This document shows positions 54,551-63,303 of a DNA stretch of 64,000 nt, in pieces. The position numbers and the translations under genes were made by a program. Under the pieces are notes generated by a model that searched no databases, was not told the DNA's origin, and worked only from the letters and a program-made list of their open reading frames with translations. How positions within the stretch are numbered: the first letter of the stretch is position 1; every line of letters starts with the position of its first letter. The stretch spans positions 1,116,001 through 1,180,000 of the forward strand of contig NC_007650.1 in the NCBI RefSeq assembly GCF_000012365.1, read 5' to 3'. The DNA is from Burkholderia thailandensis E264 (GTDB taxonomy: Bacteria > Pseudomonadota > Gammaproteobacteria > Burkholderiales > Burkholderiaceae).

Positions 54551-55630
54551 TTATCCTGATTTTCTGGCTCGCTTTGCTTTCGCGGCGGTTTTGCCCGGGC
54601 GCGCGACCGACTCGCGCTCCACGAGCGTGATGTCCGTGAAGAGCGCCTGCTCCGATGCGGGCAGCGGTTCGTCGTGCGGACGCATCGCGCGCTCGACCAT
54701 TTCGGCGGCCATCGCCGGCACCGGCAGTTGCACGGTCGTGAGCGCGGGGTTGGAGATCGCCGCGAGGAAATGCCCGTCCATGCCGACGATCGACACGTCC
54801 TGCGGCACGCGCAAGCCGCACTCGCGCAGGCCGGCCATGAGGCCGAGCGCCATCAGGTCGTTGACGGCGACGATGCCGGTCGGGCGCGCGTCGTCTTGCG
54901 CGAGCAGGCGCGCGAGCGCGCGGCCGTTCTCCGCGATCATCGAATCGCCGTATTCGTTGACCGGGCCGCTGTCGAGCACGCGCGCGTGCTCCGCCAGCCC
55001 CGCATCCCGCGCCGCCGAGAGAAAGCCGTCGATCTTGTCGCGGCGGCTCATCGTCGCGCCGCTCAGCGTGGCGAAGGCGAGGCGCGTGTGGCCGTGCGCG
55101 ATCAGATGGCGCGTCGCGATGCGCGCGGCCTCGAAGTTGTCCGGCGTGACGTGTTCGACGCGCGTGGTCTCGCCTTCGGTCGCGCGGCGGTCGTAGCTGA
55201 CGACGACCATGCCGCGATCGACGGCGGTTTCCAGATGGTGCTCGTTCGCAAGCGACGAAATCACGATCACGCGCCGCACGCCCTGCGACAGCAGATCCTC
55301 GAAGAACGACGCTTCCTTCGCCGGATCGCGATACGTATTGCCGATCATCAAGCGATAGCCGTAGCGCTCCTGCGCGTACGTTTCGACCTCACGCGCGATA
55401 TAGCCGTACATCGGATTGGCGATGGACGGCACCAGCAGCCCGATGATCGGCGTCTGTCCCGTCTTGAGCTGACGCGCGAGCGTGCTCGGCCGATATTGCA
55501 GCGCGTTTATCGCGGCCTGCACGCGCGCGAGCGTTTCCTGACGCATCTGGCCGGTGCGGCCGTTGAGCACGTTGGATACCGTGCTCACGGAAACCCCGGC
55601 CTCGCGGGCGACATCCTGAATGGTGCTCAT
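54551..55630 (-). CDS. LacI-family regulator
   Basis: This regulator has 359 aa. The N-terminal headpiece is TIQDVAREAGVSVSTVSNVLNGRTGQMRQETLARV, with the hinge QYRPSTLARQL. The periplasmic-binding-protein-like core (PIIGLLVPSIANPMYGYIAREVE, DGFLSAARDAG, GIVAVNDLMALGLM, VSIVGMDGH) binds the inducer. A lysine-rich tail ends the protein. It lies inside the operon, downstream of dctQM, and probably acts on the dyad at 58663-58691 upstream of dctP. An ATG at 55642 is an equally possible start; neither has a clear ribosome site. Confidence 0.88.
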   Translation of the reverse strand: MSTIQDVAREAGVSVSTVSNVLNGRTGQMRQETLARVQAAINALQYRPSTLARQLKTGQTPIIGLLVPSIANPMYGYIAREVETYAQERYGYRLMIGNTYRDPAKEASFFEDLLSQGVRRVIVISSLANEHHLETAVDRGMVVVSYDRRATEGETTRVEHVTPDNFEAARIATRHLIAHGHTRLAFATLSGATMSRRDKIDGFLSAARDAGLAEHARVLDSGPVNEYGDSMIAENGRALARLLAQDDARPTGIVAVNDLMALGLMAGLRECGLRVPQDVSIVGMDGHFLAAISNPALTTVQLPVPAMAAEMVERAMRPHDEPLPASEQALFTDITLVERESVARPGKTAAKAKRARKSG

Positions 55631-55649
55631 AAGGTTTTGCATCTGCCGG

Positions 55650-57545
55650 CTACAGGCCGAGCCGGGTCGGCAACCACAACGAAAAGGACGGCACCAGAAT
55701 CAGCGCCACCAGTGCGGTGCACAGCACCAGCAGGTATTTGAGCATAGGACGCGCCACGGCCTTCATTTCCGTGCCGGTGATGGCGCAGGTCGCGAACAGG
55801 CCCAGGCCGATCGGCGGCGCGAACAGGCCGAGCCCCATCGCGACGACGATCACCGTGCCGAAATGCAGCGGGTTGATGCCGAGCTGCGCGGCGATCGGGG
55901 TGAGGAGCGGCCCGAAGATGATGAGCGCGGGCGCGCCTTCCAGCACCGCGCCGAACACGATCATGATGAGCACGGACAGCAGCAGGAACGTCGTCGGCCC
56001 GTACTGATGCGCGAAGACGATCATCGAATCGGAAACGAGCGCGGGAATCTGCTCGATGGTCAACGCGAACGACACGCTGGAGGCCGCGGCGACGATGAAC
56101 AGAATGCTGCTCGCCATCGATGCCGAGCGCACGAACACGCGCACGACCGATTTCGGCGTGAGTTCGCGAAACGCCAGCCCGCCGACGATGAGCGCATAGA
56201 CCACGGCGAACGCGGACACTTCCGTCGACGTCGCGATGCCCGACGTCACGCCCTTGCCGATCATGGTGATCATGACGAGCGCGACGAGCGCGCCGCCGAG
56301 CAGCGGCATCCACGCGCGCGGATGGGGGAGCGCATCGGCGAGATTGATGCGGCGCCCGCAAATCACCGCGACGGCTGCGAGCGTCGCGGCGAGGACGGCG
56401 GCCGGCACGACGCCCGCGAGGAACAGCCCCGCGATCGAAATGTTCGCGACGAAGCCCATGATGATCATGTTCACGCACGGCGGAATGGTTTCCGCCATCA
56501 CGGCGCTGCAGGCGAGCAACGCCGCGGCTTCGTTCGGGTCTTCCCGGCTCAGGCGCACGGCCGGCATCACGACCCCGCCGACCGCCGCGATATCCGCGAG
56601 CTTTGAACCGGACACGCCGGAGAAGAACGCCGTCGCCATGATTGTGATAAGGCCGAGGCCGCCGCGCACGCGCCCGAAAATCCGCAGCAGCAGCTCGATC
56701 AGGCGCGACGACATGCCGTTGGTTTCCATCAGCAGTCCGGCCAGCACGAAGAACGGAATCGCGAGCAGCACGAAGTGGTCGGTGCCGGCCATCACCTGCT
56801 GCGAGTAGACGAGCATCGGCAGGGACGGTTCCGCGAGGAAGTACAGCAGCGCCGAGAACGCGAGCACGAAGCCGATCGGCACGCCGAGCACGAGCCCGCC
56901 GATGAATCCGGCCATCAGCAGGAAGCCGGGCTTGAGCGCGTGACCGGGCACGAACGCGTTCCACGCGAACACGGCCGCCGCGAGCAGAACGCAGCCGATC
57001 AAGGTGCCGAGCACGGTCTTGCGCGCGCCGTTGAGCGCGTTGGCGAGCGCGAACACCGTCATGAACACGCTGCCGATGACGAGCGGATACACGTTGATCC
57101 ACGCCGGGAGGCCGCTCGGCGTCATCTGGCCGTAGGAGTCGGCCAGCAGCAGGCACGACGACACGCACAGATTCCCCGCGACGCCCGCGATCACCCAGTG
57201 TCCCGCGTGAACGAGCGCCGGCTGCCAGCGCTTGGGAAACATGCCGCGAAACAGGTCGATGCCGACGTGCTGGCTGCGCGCAAGCACCGTGGCGGCGCCG
57301 AGGAACACCAGTACGATCATCAGCGCCGCGGCGACTTCCTCGGCCCAGTCGAATGGATCGTGCAGGAAATAGCGGTAGATCACGGAGAGGAACACCACGA
57401 GCACGTCGGCTGCGAGCACGGCCGCGCACAGGTACTCGATCCAGTGCACGAGGCGCGCGAGGCCGCGTGCGAGCACGGTGTCATGGCCGACGCCCGGTGC
57501 GGCGCGTTGCGCCTGTGGTCCGGGCGTCACGGAGAAAGTGGTCAT
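55650..57545 (-). CDS. dctQM: TRAP transporter permease, fused small and large subunits
   Basis: This protein has 631 aa. Residues about 1-190 form the four-helix DctQ part (HWIEYLCAAVLAADVLVVFLSVIYRYFL). The rest is the DctM part (MAGFIGGLVLGVPIGFVLAFSALLYFL, LAIPFFVLAGLLMETNG, GVSGSKLADIAAVGGVVMPA). Most TRAP systems keep the two separate; fusion is known in a minority. It imports an organic acid with Na+ or H+ using the DctP protein encoded 15 bp upstream. Confidence 0.9.
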   Translation of the reverse strand: MTTFSVTPGPQAQRAAPGVGHDTVLARGLARLVHWIEYLCAAVLAADVLVVFLSVIYRYFLHDPFDWAEEVAAALMIVLVFLGAATVLARSQHVGIDLFRGMFPKRWQPALVHAGHWVIAGVAGNLCVSSCLLLADSYGQMTPSGLPAWINVYPLVIGSVFMTVFALANALNGARKTVLGTLIGCVLLAAAVFAWNAFVPGHALKPGFLLMAGFIGGLVLGVPIGFVLAFSALLYFLAEPSLPMLVYSQQVMAGTDHFVLLAIPFFVLAGLLMETNGMSSRLIELLLRIFGRVRGGLGLITIMATAFFSGVSGSKLADIAAVGGVVMPAVRLSREDPNEAAALLACSAVMAETIPPCVNMIIMGFVANISIAGLFLAGVVPAAVLAATLAAVAVICGRRINLADALPHPRAWMPLLGGALVALVMITMIGKGVTSGIATSTEVSAFAVVYALIVGGLAFRELTPKSVVRVFVRSASMASSILFIVAAASSVSFALTIEQIPALVSDSMIVFAHQYGPTTFLLLSVLIMIVFGAVLEGAPALIIFGPLLTPIAAQLGINPLHFGTVIVVAMGLGLFAPPIGLGLFATCAITGTEMKAVARPMLKYLLVLCTALVALILVPSFSLWLPTRLGL

Positions 57546-57560
57546 GGTATGCGTGCCTCG

Positions 57561-58592
57561 TTAGCCGCGCGTCGCGGCGATGGCGGTGAAGAGCGGCGCG
57601 GTCGCCGGATACTGCTTCGAGAAGCTCGCGTACAACTGCGACTGCATCTCGCCGCGCGCGGTGTCGCGGTCGGTCTTCGACATCGGATAGAACGTCATGC
57701 CACGCTTTCTCAACTCCTGCTCGGCGCTGGCGGCCGTCTGGATGGCCGCGGCGCGCTGCTTCGCGGTCGCGTCCTGCGCCGCCTTCTGAAACGCGGGGCG
57801 CAGATTCTCCGGAATCTTCGCCAGCGCGGAGCGGCCCATCACCACGGCGAGCGGGCTGAAGGCGTGCTGCGTTTGCCAGCACGACTTCACGACTTCGTCG
57901 TACTTGCCCGCGAGCACGGTCGCGCAGTCGTGCTCGAAGCCGTCGACGACACCTGTCTGCGCGGCCATGTACAACTCGCCGATGGGAATGGGCGTCGGTA
58001 CGGCGCCCATCAGCTTGAAGGTTTCCATGAAGGCGGGCGTGGGCAGCACGCGCAGCTTCACGCCCTTGATATCGGCAAGCGACTGCGTGGGCTTCTTCGT
58101 GAACACGTTGCGCGCGCCGAAGGAATAGCCCCACGTAACGAGCGAGCAGCCCGCACGCTGCTGCAGCATGGCGTCGAATGATTTGCCGACGGTGCCGTCC
58201 AACGCGCGCCCGACATGGTCGAAGTTGTCGAACAGATAGCCGAGATCGAGCATGCCGAGCTCCGGCAGCACGGTCGCCCAGATCGACGAGCCGGCGACCA
58301 TCATGTCGACCGCGCCGACCTTCACCTGCTGGACGACATCGCTTTCCTTGCCGAGCTGGTTGTTCGGGAAATAGTCGATCCGAATCTGGTCGCCGACGCT
58401 CGCCTTCAGGTTCGCGGCGAGGTTCTGATACCACACGTAATGCGCGGCGTTTTCGTTCGCCGGCATCGAGGATGACAGCCGCAACGTGGCCGTCGGCTGG
58501 GCGCGCGCGATCGCGGGAAAGCCCGCGCCAGCCGCCGCGAGCGAGGCCGCCGAGACCGTTTGAAGGAACCGTCGCCGGGAAATGGAATGCAT
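57561..58592 (-). CDS. dctP: TRAP transporter substrate-binding protein
   Basis: This periplasmic receptor has 343 aa. The signal peptide has a twin-arginine motif (SRRRFLQ) and an AIARA cleavage site near residue 30, so it is probably exported folded by Tat. The DctP fold shows RLSSSMPANENAAHYVWYQNLA, GYLFDNFDHVGRALDG, the substrate-Arg segment LRVLPTPAFMETFKLMGAVPTPI and VDGFEHDCATVLAGKYDEV. AGGAGA precedes the ATG. It is the first gene of dctP-dctQM-lacI-dehydrogenase-hydrolase. The ligand is unknown; a hydroxy or sugar acid is likely from the neighbours. Confidence 0.9.
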   Translation of the reverse strand: MHSISRRRFLQTVSAASLAAAGAGFPAIARAQPTATLRLSSSMPANENAAHYVWYQNLAANLKASVGDQIRIDYFPNNQLGKESDVVQQVKVGAVDMMVAGSSIWATVLPELGMLDLGYLFDNFDHVGRALDGTVGKSFDAMLQQRAGCSLVTWGYSFGARNVFTKKPTQSLADIKGVKLRVLPTPAFMETFKLMGAVPTPIPIGELYMAAQTGVVDGFEHDCATVLAGKYDEVVKSCWQTQHAFSPLAVVMGRSALAKIPENLRPAFQKAAQDATAKQRAAAIQTAASAEQELRKRGMTFYPMSKTDRDTARGEMQSQLYASFSKQYPATAPLFTAIAATRG

Positions 58593-58662
58593 GGTGTTGT
58601 CTCCTGGATGCCGCTCTGAGTGCGGGCGGGTATGTTCAGCGCGACACGACAGCGGCGGCGCG

Positions 58663-58691
58663 ACTGTATCGATTTAGTGTATCGATACAGT
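58663..58691. promoter_or_regulatory. LacI-type operator dyad upstream of dctP
   Basis: Perfect 11-bp arms ACTGTATCGAT/ATCGATACAGT around a 7-bp spacer. Within the right side, TGTATCGATACA (58678-58689) is itself a perfect palindrome with the central CG usual for LacI-family operators. It lies 71-99 bp upstream of the dctP ATG. Confidence 0.78.
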
Positions 58692-59013
58692 AGATCGTCG
58701 AATCGCGAGATCAAATGGGCGTTTACCCGCGTTCGCGCCGTCCGCCCGTGACGCCGCGCGTGTTCGCGCACCGATCAGGCGGCGGCGACGCGGCGGTGAA
58801 CTGGCGATTGGCGGCGTTCGCGCTGCGCCGGCGGCGGCGGTCGAAAATGCGCCCCGATCTCGTCGCCGATCGGCCCGCCGCGCGCGGATGACGTCATCGG
58901 CCGGTTGCGCCTAGACTGTCGCTTTCCGTTTGCGGCGAGCCGCGATGCTCGACCGCGAAACTCGAAGCCGAGTGCCGGTTCCAACGTCTTTCACGCAACG
59001 AAACGGAGGCAGC

Positions 59014-59742
59014 ATGCCCTACGAGCTTTACTACTGGCCTGACATCCAGGGGCGCGGGGAATTCGTGCGGCTCGCGCTCGAGGCGGCCGACGCCGAATAC
59101 GTGGACGTCGCGCGCGAATCGTCGCGCAAGGGCATGGGCGTGCCGGCGATGATGCGGCTGCTGGAGCGCGATGCCGTGGAACGCCTGCCGTTCGCGCCGC
59201 CGTTTCTCAAGGCGGGCGACCAGATCGTCGGGCAAACGGCCAACATCCTGCTGTTCCTCGGCGCGCGGCATCACCTCGCGCCGCGCGACGACGCGGGGCG
59301 GCTTTGGGTGCATCAGTTGCAGTTGACGGTGTCCGATCTCGTCGTCGAGGTTCACGATTCCCATCATCCGATCGCGAGCGGCCTGTATTACGAGGACCAG
59401 AAAGCGGAGGCCGCGATGCGCGCGGAGGATTTCGTCAAGCATCGGCTGCCGAAGTTTCTCGGCTATTTCGGCAAGGTGCTCGCGCACAATCCGCACAAGA
59501 GCGGCTATATGGCGGGCGACGCCCTGACGTATGTGGATCTGTCGATGTTCCAGCTGATCGAGGGCCTGCGCTACGCGTTTCCGAAGGCGATGGCGCGCCT
59601 CGAGAAGAAGCATGCCGGGCTGGTCGAGCTGCATGACAGGATCGCGCGGCATCCGCCGATCGCGCGCTATCTGGCGTCCGACCGGCGCATTCCGTTCAAC
59701 GAGCAGGGGATATTCCGGCATTACAGCGAGCTGGACCGATGA
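59014..59742 (+). CDS. Glutathione S-transferase
   Basis: This enzyme has 242 aa. The N-terminal thioredoxin-like domain starts PYELYYWPDIQGRGEFVRLAL, with a Tyr in the position of the catalytic residue of alpha/mu/sigma-like GSTs. The conserved proline and the QTANILLFLG glutathione-binding segment follow. The C-terminal helical domain has GYMAGDALTYVDLSMFQLIEGLRYAFP, the N-capping Asp region. It detoxifies electrophiles in the cytoplasm. GGAGG precedes the ATG at 59014; the 28 upstream in-frame codons are unlike the family. It stands alone. Confidence 0.88.
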   Translation: MPYELYYWPDIQGRGEFVRLALEAADAEYVDVARESSRKGMGVPAMMRLLERDAVERLPFAPPFLKAGDQIVGQTANILLFLGARHHLAPRDDAGRLWVHQLQLTVSDLVVEVHDSHHPIASGLYYEDQKAEAAMRAEDFVKHRLPKFLGYFGKVLAHNPHKSGYMAGDALTYVDLSMFQLIEGLRYAFPKAMARLEKKHAGLVELHDRIARHPPIARYLASDRRIPFNEQGIFRHYSELDR

Positions 59743-59914
59743 GCGATGCGCGCCGTCGTCGCTCGGCGCGCATCCGCTGACGATCCGAGCCGTGTCGTTA
59801 TGCCGCGCCGATGCGAACCGATGCGCGCACGCTCGCGAAAGCGCTGCGCCGCCGCGGGGGCGCGGCCGATGGGCGACGCATCCGCTCGACCGGTTCGCCT
59901 AGGGCGTGTTCACA

Positions 59915-60295
59915 CTATCGAAGGGCTTCGATAATCAGGGCGAAGTTGATAAAGGCAATGAACATCAAGTCGAGTTTGTCGAAGCGCGAGAAGATGCGAC
60001 GAAAACCCTTCAATCGACGGAACAGCCGCTCGACTTCGTTACGACGCTTGTACATTTCCCGGTCGTATTCCCAAGGCTCGACGCGCGTACTCAACGGAGG
60101 GACGACCGGGATGAAGCCGAGATCGAGCGCGAGTTGTCGGGTTTCGTTACCTTCGTACGCCTTGTCCATCAGCAGGTGCAGCGGCCGATTCGGCGGCCCC
60201 AGGCGTTCGAGCAGTGCACGTCCCTGCGGCGCATCGCCGGCTTGACCGGGCGACAGTGCGAACGTTATGGCTGTTCGAGCATCCGCGGCAACCAT
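59915..60295 (-). CDS. IS5-family transposase, second frame (orfB)
   Basis: This frame encodes the C-terminal catalytic half, with the second Asp (LLMDKAYEGNETR) and the Glu motif (YKRRNEVERLFRRLKGFRRIFSRFDKLD, the Y-(2)-R-(3)-E-(6)-K signature). It starts as a protein only by frameshift from orfA at 60348-60355; the ATG at 60295 is not a likely start. Its stop codon lies inside the terminal repeat. Confidence 0.88.
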   Translation of the reverse strand: MVAADARTAITFALSPGQAGDAPQGRALLERLGPPNRPLHLLMDKAYEGNETRQLALDLGFIPVVPPLSTRVEPWEYDREMYKRRNEVERLFRRLKGFRRIFSRFDKLDLMFIAFINFALIIEALR

Positions 60296-60672
60296 ATGAA
60301 TCTTGGTTGTCCATCCTCCGCGAGACTTGCCGATGGCTTGAGGTCCATTTTTTTTAACGCACCGGTGCCGTCAGGATGAACCTTCACGATCGTGCTATCC
60401 AGCGATACCGCTTCAATCCGAACGCGAATGATCTGCGCGCGCTGCAACTCCGTGAACACTCGGTCCAGTACACCGTTGCGAGACCAACGGTTCATGCGCG
60501 TGTAGATCGTGTGCCAGCGGCCGAAACGTGGTGGCAGGCCGCGCCATTTACATCCGTGCTCGGCCACATAAAGGATCGCGTTGAGCACTTGCAGGTTCGA
60601 CAGGCTCACATTGCCACGCTGTCGCGGCAGGCAATGTTCGATCTGCTTGAATTGGGCTTCGGAGATTTCCAT
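60265..60672 (-). CDS. IS5-family transposase, first frame (orfA)
   Basis: This frame has 135 aa and encodes the N-terminal DNA-binding half and the first catalytic Asp (SLDSTIVKVHPDG). LEHGCKWRGLP-like text (VAEHGCKWRGLPPRFGRWHTIYTRMNRW) is typical of the IS427 group. The frame runs over an A8 slippery run (60348-60355) at LKKMD. A -1 slip there continues into orfB as KNGPQAIGKSRGGWTTKIH, the normal transposase text. Confidence 0.88.
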   Translation of the reverse strand: MEISEAQFKQIEHCLPRQRGNVSLSNLQVLNAILYVAEHGCKWRGLPPRFGRWHTIYTRMNRWSRNGVLDRVFTELQRAQIIRVRIEAVSLDSTIVKVHPDGTGALKKMDLKPSASLAEDGQPRFIWLPRMLEQP

Positions 60673-60880
60673 CTCCGAAGCATAACCTCAAACTAATGTA
60701 GTGTGAACACGCCCTAGGCGGCCGCGACGGCCACGGCGAGCGCCTCGGCACGGTCGCGCGGCGGGCAGCGGGTATTACCCGAAGCGTCGCGCCCGGCTAT
60801 CATCTGATTCGGCGGCCGGGATCTTCCGGCGGCCGAACGATCCAGTTTCAATACGAGAGCAGCCCGCAGCGACATCACCT

Positions 60881-61585
60881 ATGAACTCCACTCCCGACGC
60901 ATTCCAACGCCCGGCCATTCGCGCCCTCACGCCGCTCGAAGCGCGCGTGCTCGGCGTATTGATCGAGAAGCAGCACACGGTGCCGGATACCTATCCGCTG
61001 TCGCTCAACGCGCTCACGGCCGGCTGCAATCAGAAGACCGCTCGCTCGCCGGTGATGAACGTGTCGGAGGCCGAGGTGCTCACGTCGATCGACGGCCTGA
61101 AGCGTCTCAGTCTCGCGTCGGAGGGCAGCAGCAGCCGCGTGCCGCGCTTCGAGCACAACATGAATCGCGTGCTCGGCATTCCGAGCCAGGCGGCCGCATT
61201 GCTGACGATGCTGTTGCTGCGCGGCCCGCAGACGGCCGCGGAGCTGCGCCTGAACACCGCGCGCCTGCACGGCTTCGCGGACATCTCGTCGGTCGAGGCG
61301 TTCCTTGACGAGCTCGCCGCGCGCGCGCCGGCCCTCGTCGTCAAGCTGCCGCGCGCGCCGGGCGAGCGCGAGAGCCGGTGGATGCATCTGCTGTGCGGCG
61401 ACGTGGCCCTGGACGAGGCGCTCGCGCACGGCGTGCAGGAAGATGCGGTGCCGCCGTCGGAGTTCGAGGCGTTGAAGGCCGAGCAGAAGGCGTTGACGGC
61501 GGAGCTCGCGCGTCTGCGGGCGTTCGTCGAGTACATGGCGAACGAACTGGGGATCGACGCCGACAAGTTCACGCGCGAATCGTAA
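60881..61585 (+). CDS. yceH: YceH family protein (DUF480)
   Basis: This protein has 234 aa. ALTPLEARVLGVLIEKQHTVPDTYPLSLNALTAGCNQKTARSPVMN is the family's N-terminal signature. A second winged-helix-like domain follows (RFEHNMNRVLGIPSQAAALLTMLLLRGPQT), and a C-terminal coiled coil (FEALKAEQKALTAELARLRAFVEYMANEL). Two winged helices suggest nucleic-acid binding, but function is unknown. It is widely conserved. It stands downstream of the IS element, whose insertion left a promoter region of about 160 bp. Confidence 0.9.
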   Translation: MNSTPDAFQRPAIRALTPLEARVLGVLIEKQHTVPDTYPLSLNALTAGCNQKTARSPVMNVSEAEVLTSIDGLKRLSLASEGSSSRVPRFEHNMNRVLGIPSQAAALLTMLLLRGPQTAAELRLNTARLHGFADISSVEAFLDELAARAPALVVKLPRAPGERESRWMHLLCGDVALDEALAHGVQEDAVPPSEFEALKAEQKALTAELARLRAFVEYMANELGIDADKFTRES

Positions 61586-61851
61586 GCGTTTGAATTTCTC
61601 GCGAAGCGCGGGGCCGTCGCATCACGCGTTCGTGCCGGCCAGTTGACCTGCGGCGTCGGAACGGCGGAGCGCGTTGATGCGATGCCGGAAAAGCGCGTCG
61701 GCGTCCCACGCGCGCGCTTCTGAGGATCGGCGGCGCGATCCGGCGCACGGCTCGTCCTCGGGCGAGGGCGCGGTCCGGCGGGAGACGTTCGTTACTCGGA
61801 CGAATTCGCACCTGCGCTCGACGGCCCGCGGTGCGCCGCCGCGCACGGCGC
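61586..61851. other. Convergent intergenic gap, no gene seen
   Basis: 266 bp between the 3' ends of yceH and the AraC-type regulator. No gene or clear terminator was recognised. Confidence 0.4.
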
Positions 61852-62664
61852 TCACGCGAAATACCGCGCCGGCGTCACCCCGAAGCAGCGCCGAAACATC
61901 GCGATGAACGCGCTCACGTTGTCGTAACCGAGATCGAGCGCGACGCGCGTCACGGGCGCGCCCGCCGCGAGCATCTCCAGCGCGCGCATCGCGCGGATGC
62001 GCTGCCGCCACACGGTGAAGCTCAAGCCCGTCTCGGCGACGAAGCGCCGGCTCATCGTGCGCGGCGAGACCCCCGCCCACCGCGCCCATTCGTCGAGCGT
62101 GCGGTTGTCGGCCGGCTCGTCGGCGAGCGCCCGTGCGATCCTCGCGAGCCGCGCATCCCGCGGCAGCGGCACGCCGAGCGGCTCGCGCGCCGCGCCGCGG
62201 ATCTCGTCGACGATCACGCCAGCGATGCGCTCGCGCGCGGCGTCGCGCGGCGCGCCGTGTCGTGCGTCGGGCGGCACGTCGTTCCAGCTCGCCGCGCGCT
62301 CGACGGCCGCGCGCAGCAGCGGCGACATCGACACGATGCACGGCGCGTCCGGCAGCCCGGCGCATGCGCCTGGCGCGACGTAGACGGCCCAGCCGGAGAA
62401 CGGCCCGTGCGAGCGCATCGCGTGCGCGACGTCGGGCGGAATCCAGACCGCGTGCGTCGCCGGCACGACCCAGCAGTGATGCGCGGCATCGACCGACAGC
62501 AGCCCCGCGAGCGCGCCGAACAACTGGCCGCGCGCGTGCCGATGGCTTCGCGTCACGCGTACGTCGGCGCTGCGAAGCAGCGCGGCATGCAGCAGCGGGC
62601 CGCCTGCCGACTGGGTGAGCGCGGGCGGCACGACGGGCGGGGCGGGAGGCGTCGGCGAGGGCAT
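61852..62664 (-). CDS. AraC-family transcriptional regulator with cupin-like N-terminus
   Basis: This regulator has 270 aa. An N-terminal cupin-like sensor (SHRHARGQLFGALAGLLSVDAAHHCWVVPATHAVWIPP) is followed by the AraC DNA-binding domain (TLDEWARWAGVSPRTMSRRFVAETGLSFTVWRQRIRAM; VTRVALDLGYDNVSAFIAMFRRCFGVTPARYF). It is of the small-molecule efflux/detoxification-type AraC group (ligand unknown). It diverges from the small gene at 62760, which it may regulate. Confidence 0.88.
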   Translation of the reverse strand: MPSPTPPAPPVVPPALTQSAGGPLLHAALLRSADVRVTRSHRHARGQLFGALAGLLSVDAAHHCWVVPATHAVWIPPDVAHAMRSHGPFSGWAVYVAPGACAGLPDAPCIVSMSPLLRAAVERAASWNDVPPDARHGAPRDAARERIAGVIVDEIRGAAREPLGVPLPRDARLARIARALADEPADNRTLDEWARWAGVSPRTMSRRFVAETGLSFTVWRQRIRAMRALEMLAAGAPVTRVALDLGYDNVSAFIAMFRRCFGVTPARYFA

Positions 62665-62759
62665 GGCGTAGATGGCGTATCGATTGGCCTTTATACCGCA
62701 GTCTCGCCGCGCGCGGCAATCTACGATGAGGCTTCGTCATCACCACACTGGAGTTCACG

Positions 62760-63011
62760 ATGAAAGCCGAGGCCGTTCTTCCCGATCACGTCAATCGCGT
62801 CGAGATCGCCGGCGTGTCGATTCGCAAAGGCACCGTCGCAGCGTTTCTCGCCAACGCGCGCGTTTGGTCCGATGCGCAAGCGTCGGCGCAGGCGCGCGCG
62901 CAAGCCGAGCGGGATCTGCTCGACACGCTGCCGGCGCTGCGCGCGCTCGGGTTGTTCGACGTGCTCGAGATTCGCGACGCGCGGCTTCGCGCGTTCGTCG
63001 ACGCACGTTGA
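62760..63011 (+). CDS. Small hypothetical protein
   Basis: This 83-aa protein starts MKAEAVLPDHVNRVEIAGVSIRKGTVAAFLANARVW and ends LGLFDVLEIRDARLRAFVDAR. It is soluble and amphipathic, with TGGAG near the ATG and a divergent AraC regulator 95 bp away. Natural composition and the ribosome site support it as real. I do not recognise it. Confidence 0.6.
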   Translation: MKAEAVLPDHVNRVEIAGVSIRKGTVAAFLANARVWSDAQASAQARAQAERDLLDTLPALRALGLFDVLEIRDARLRAFVDAR

Positions 63012-63303
63012 ATCGTCGCGGTGCGGTGCGCGTCGCGGCCGCGCTCGCCTGGCACGCCGCGCAAACGGCATGCGCCGGGGCGCTCGACGCCGCCGCGCGG
63101 CGATATCGAGCGCGACGCGCTCGAGTCACGTGCCGCGCCGGAGTGGTCGGCGCGGCATGGCGCGAAAAAGTCCGCCGGACAGCATGATCGGCGACGAAGC
63201 GCTCCGGCTCCATGCGTCGCCGCTCGCTGAATCAGCCGCGCCATTCGTGACGCGTTCGGCGTGACGCCGGTCGGTGGCGGCGAACGCCGGCGGTGCAACA
63301 TGC
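63012..63303. other. Intergenic gap, no gene seen
   Basis: 292 GC-rich bases between the small gene and the stop codon of the regulator at the right edge. Nothing recognised. Confidence 0.4.

Larger units (their letters stand above)
59903..60713 (-). mobile_element. IS5-family insertion sequence, 811 bp
   Basis: Perfect 15-bp terminal inverted repeats, GGCGTGTTCACACTA at the left (59903-59917) and its complement at the right (60699-60713). CTAG flanks both ends (59899-59902, 60714-60717), consistent with a 4-bp target duplication. Two overlapping transposase frames run on the minus strand. Size, ends, CTAG target and frameshift match the IS427-type group of the IS5 family. All parts look intact, so it may be active. 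It sits between the GST and yceH genes without breaking either. Confidence 0.92.
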
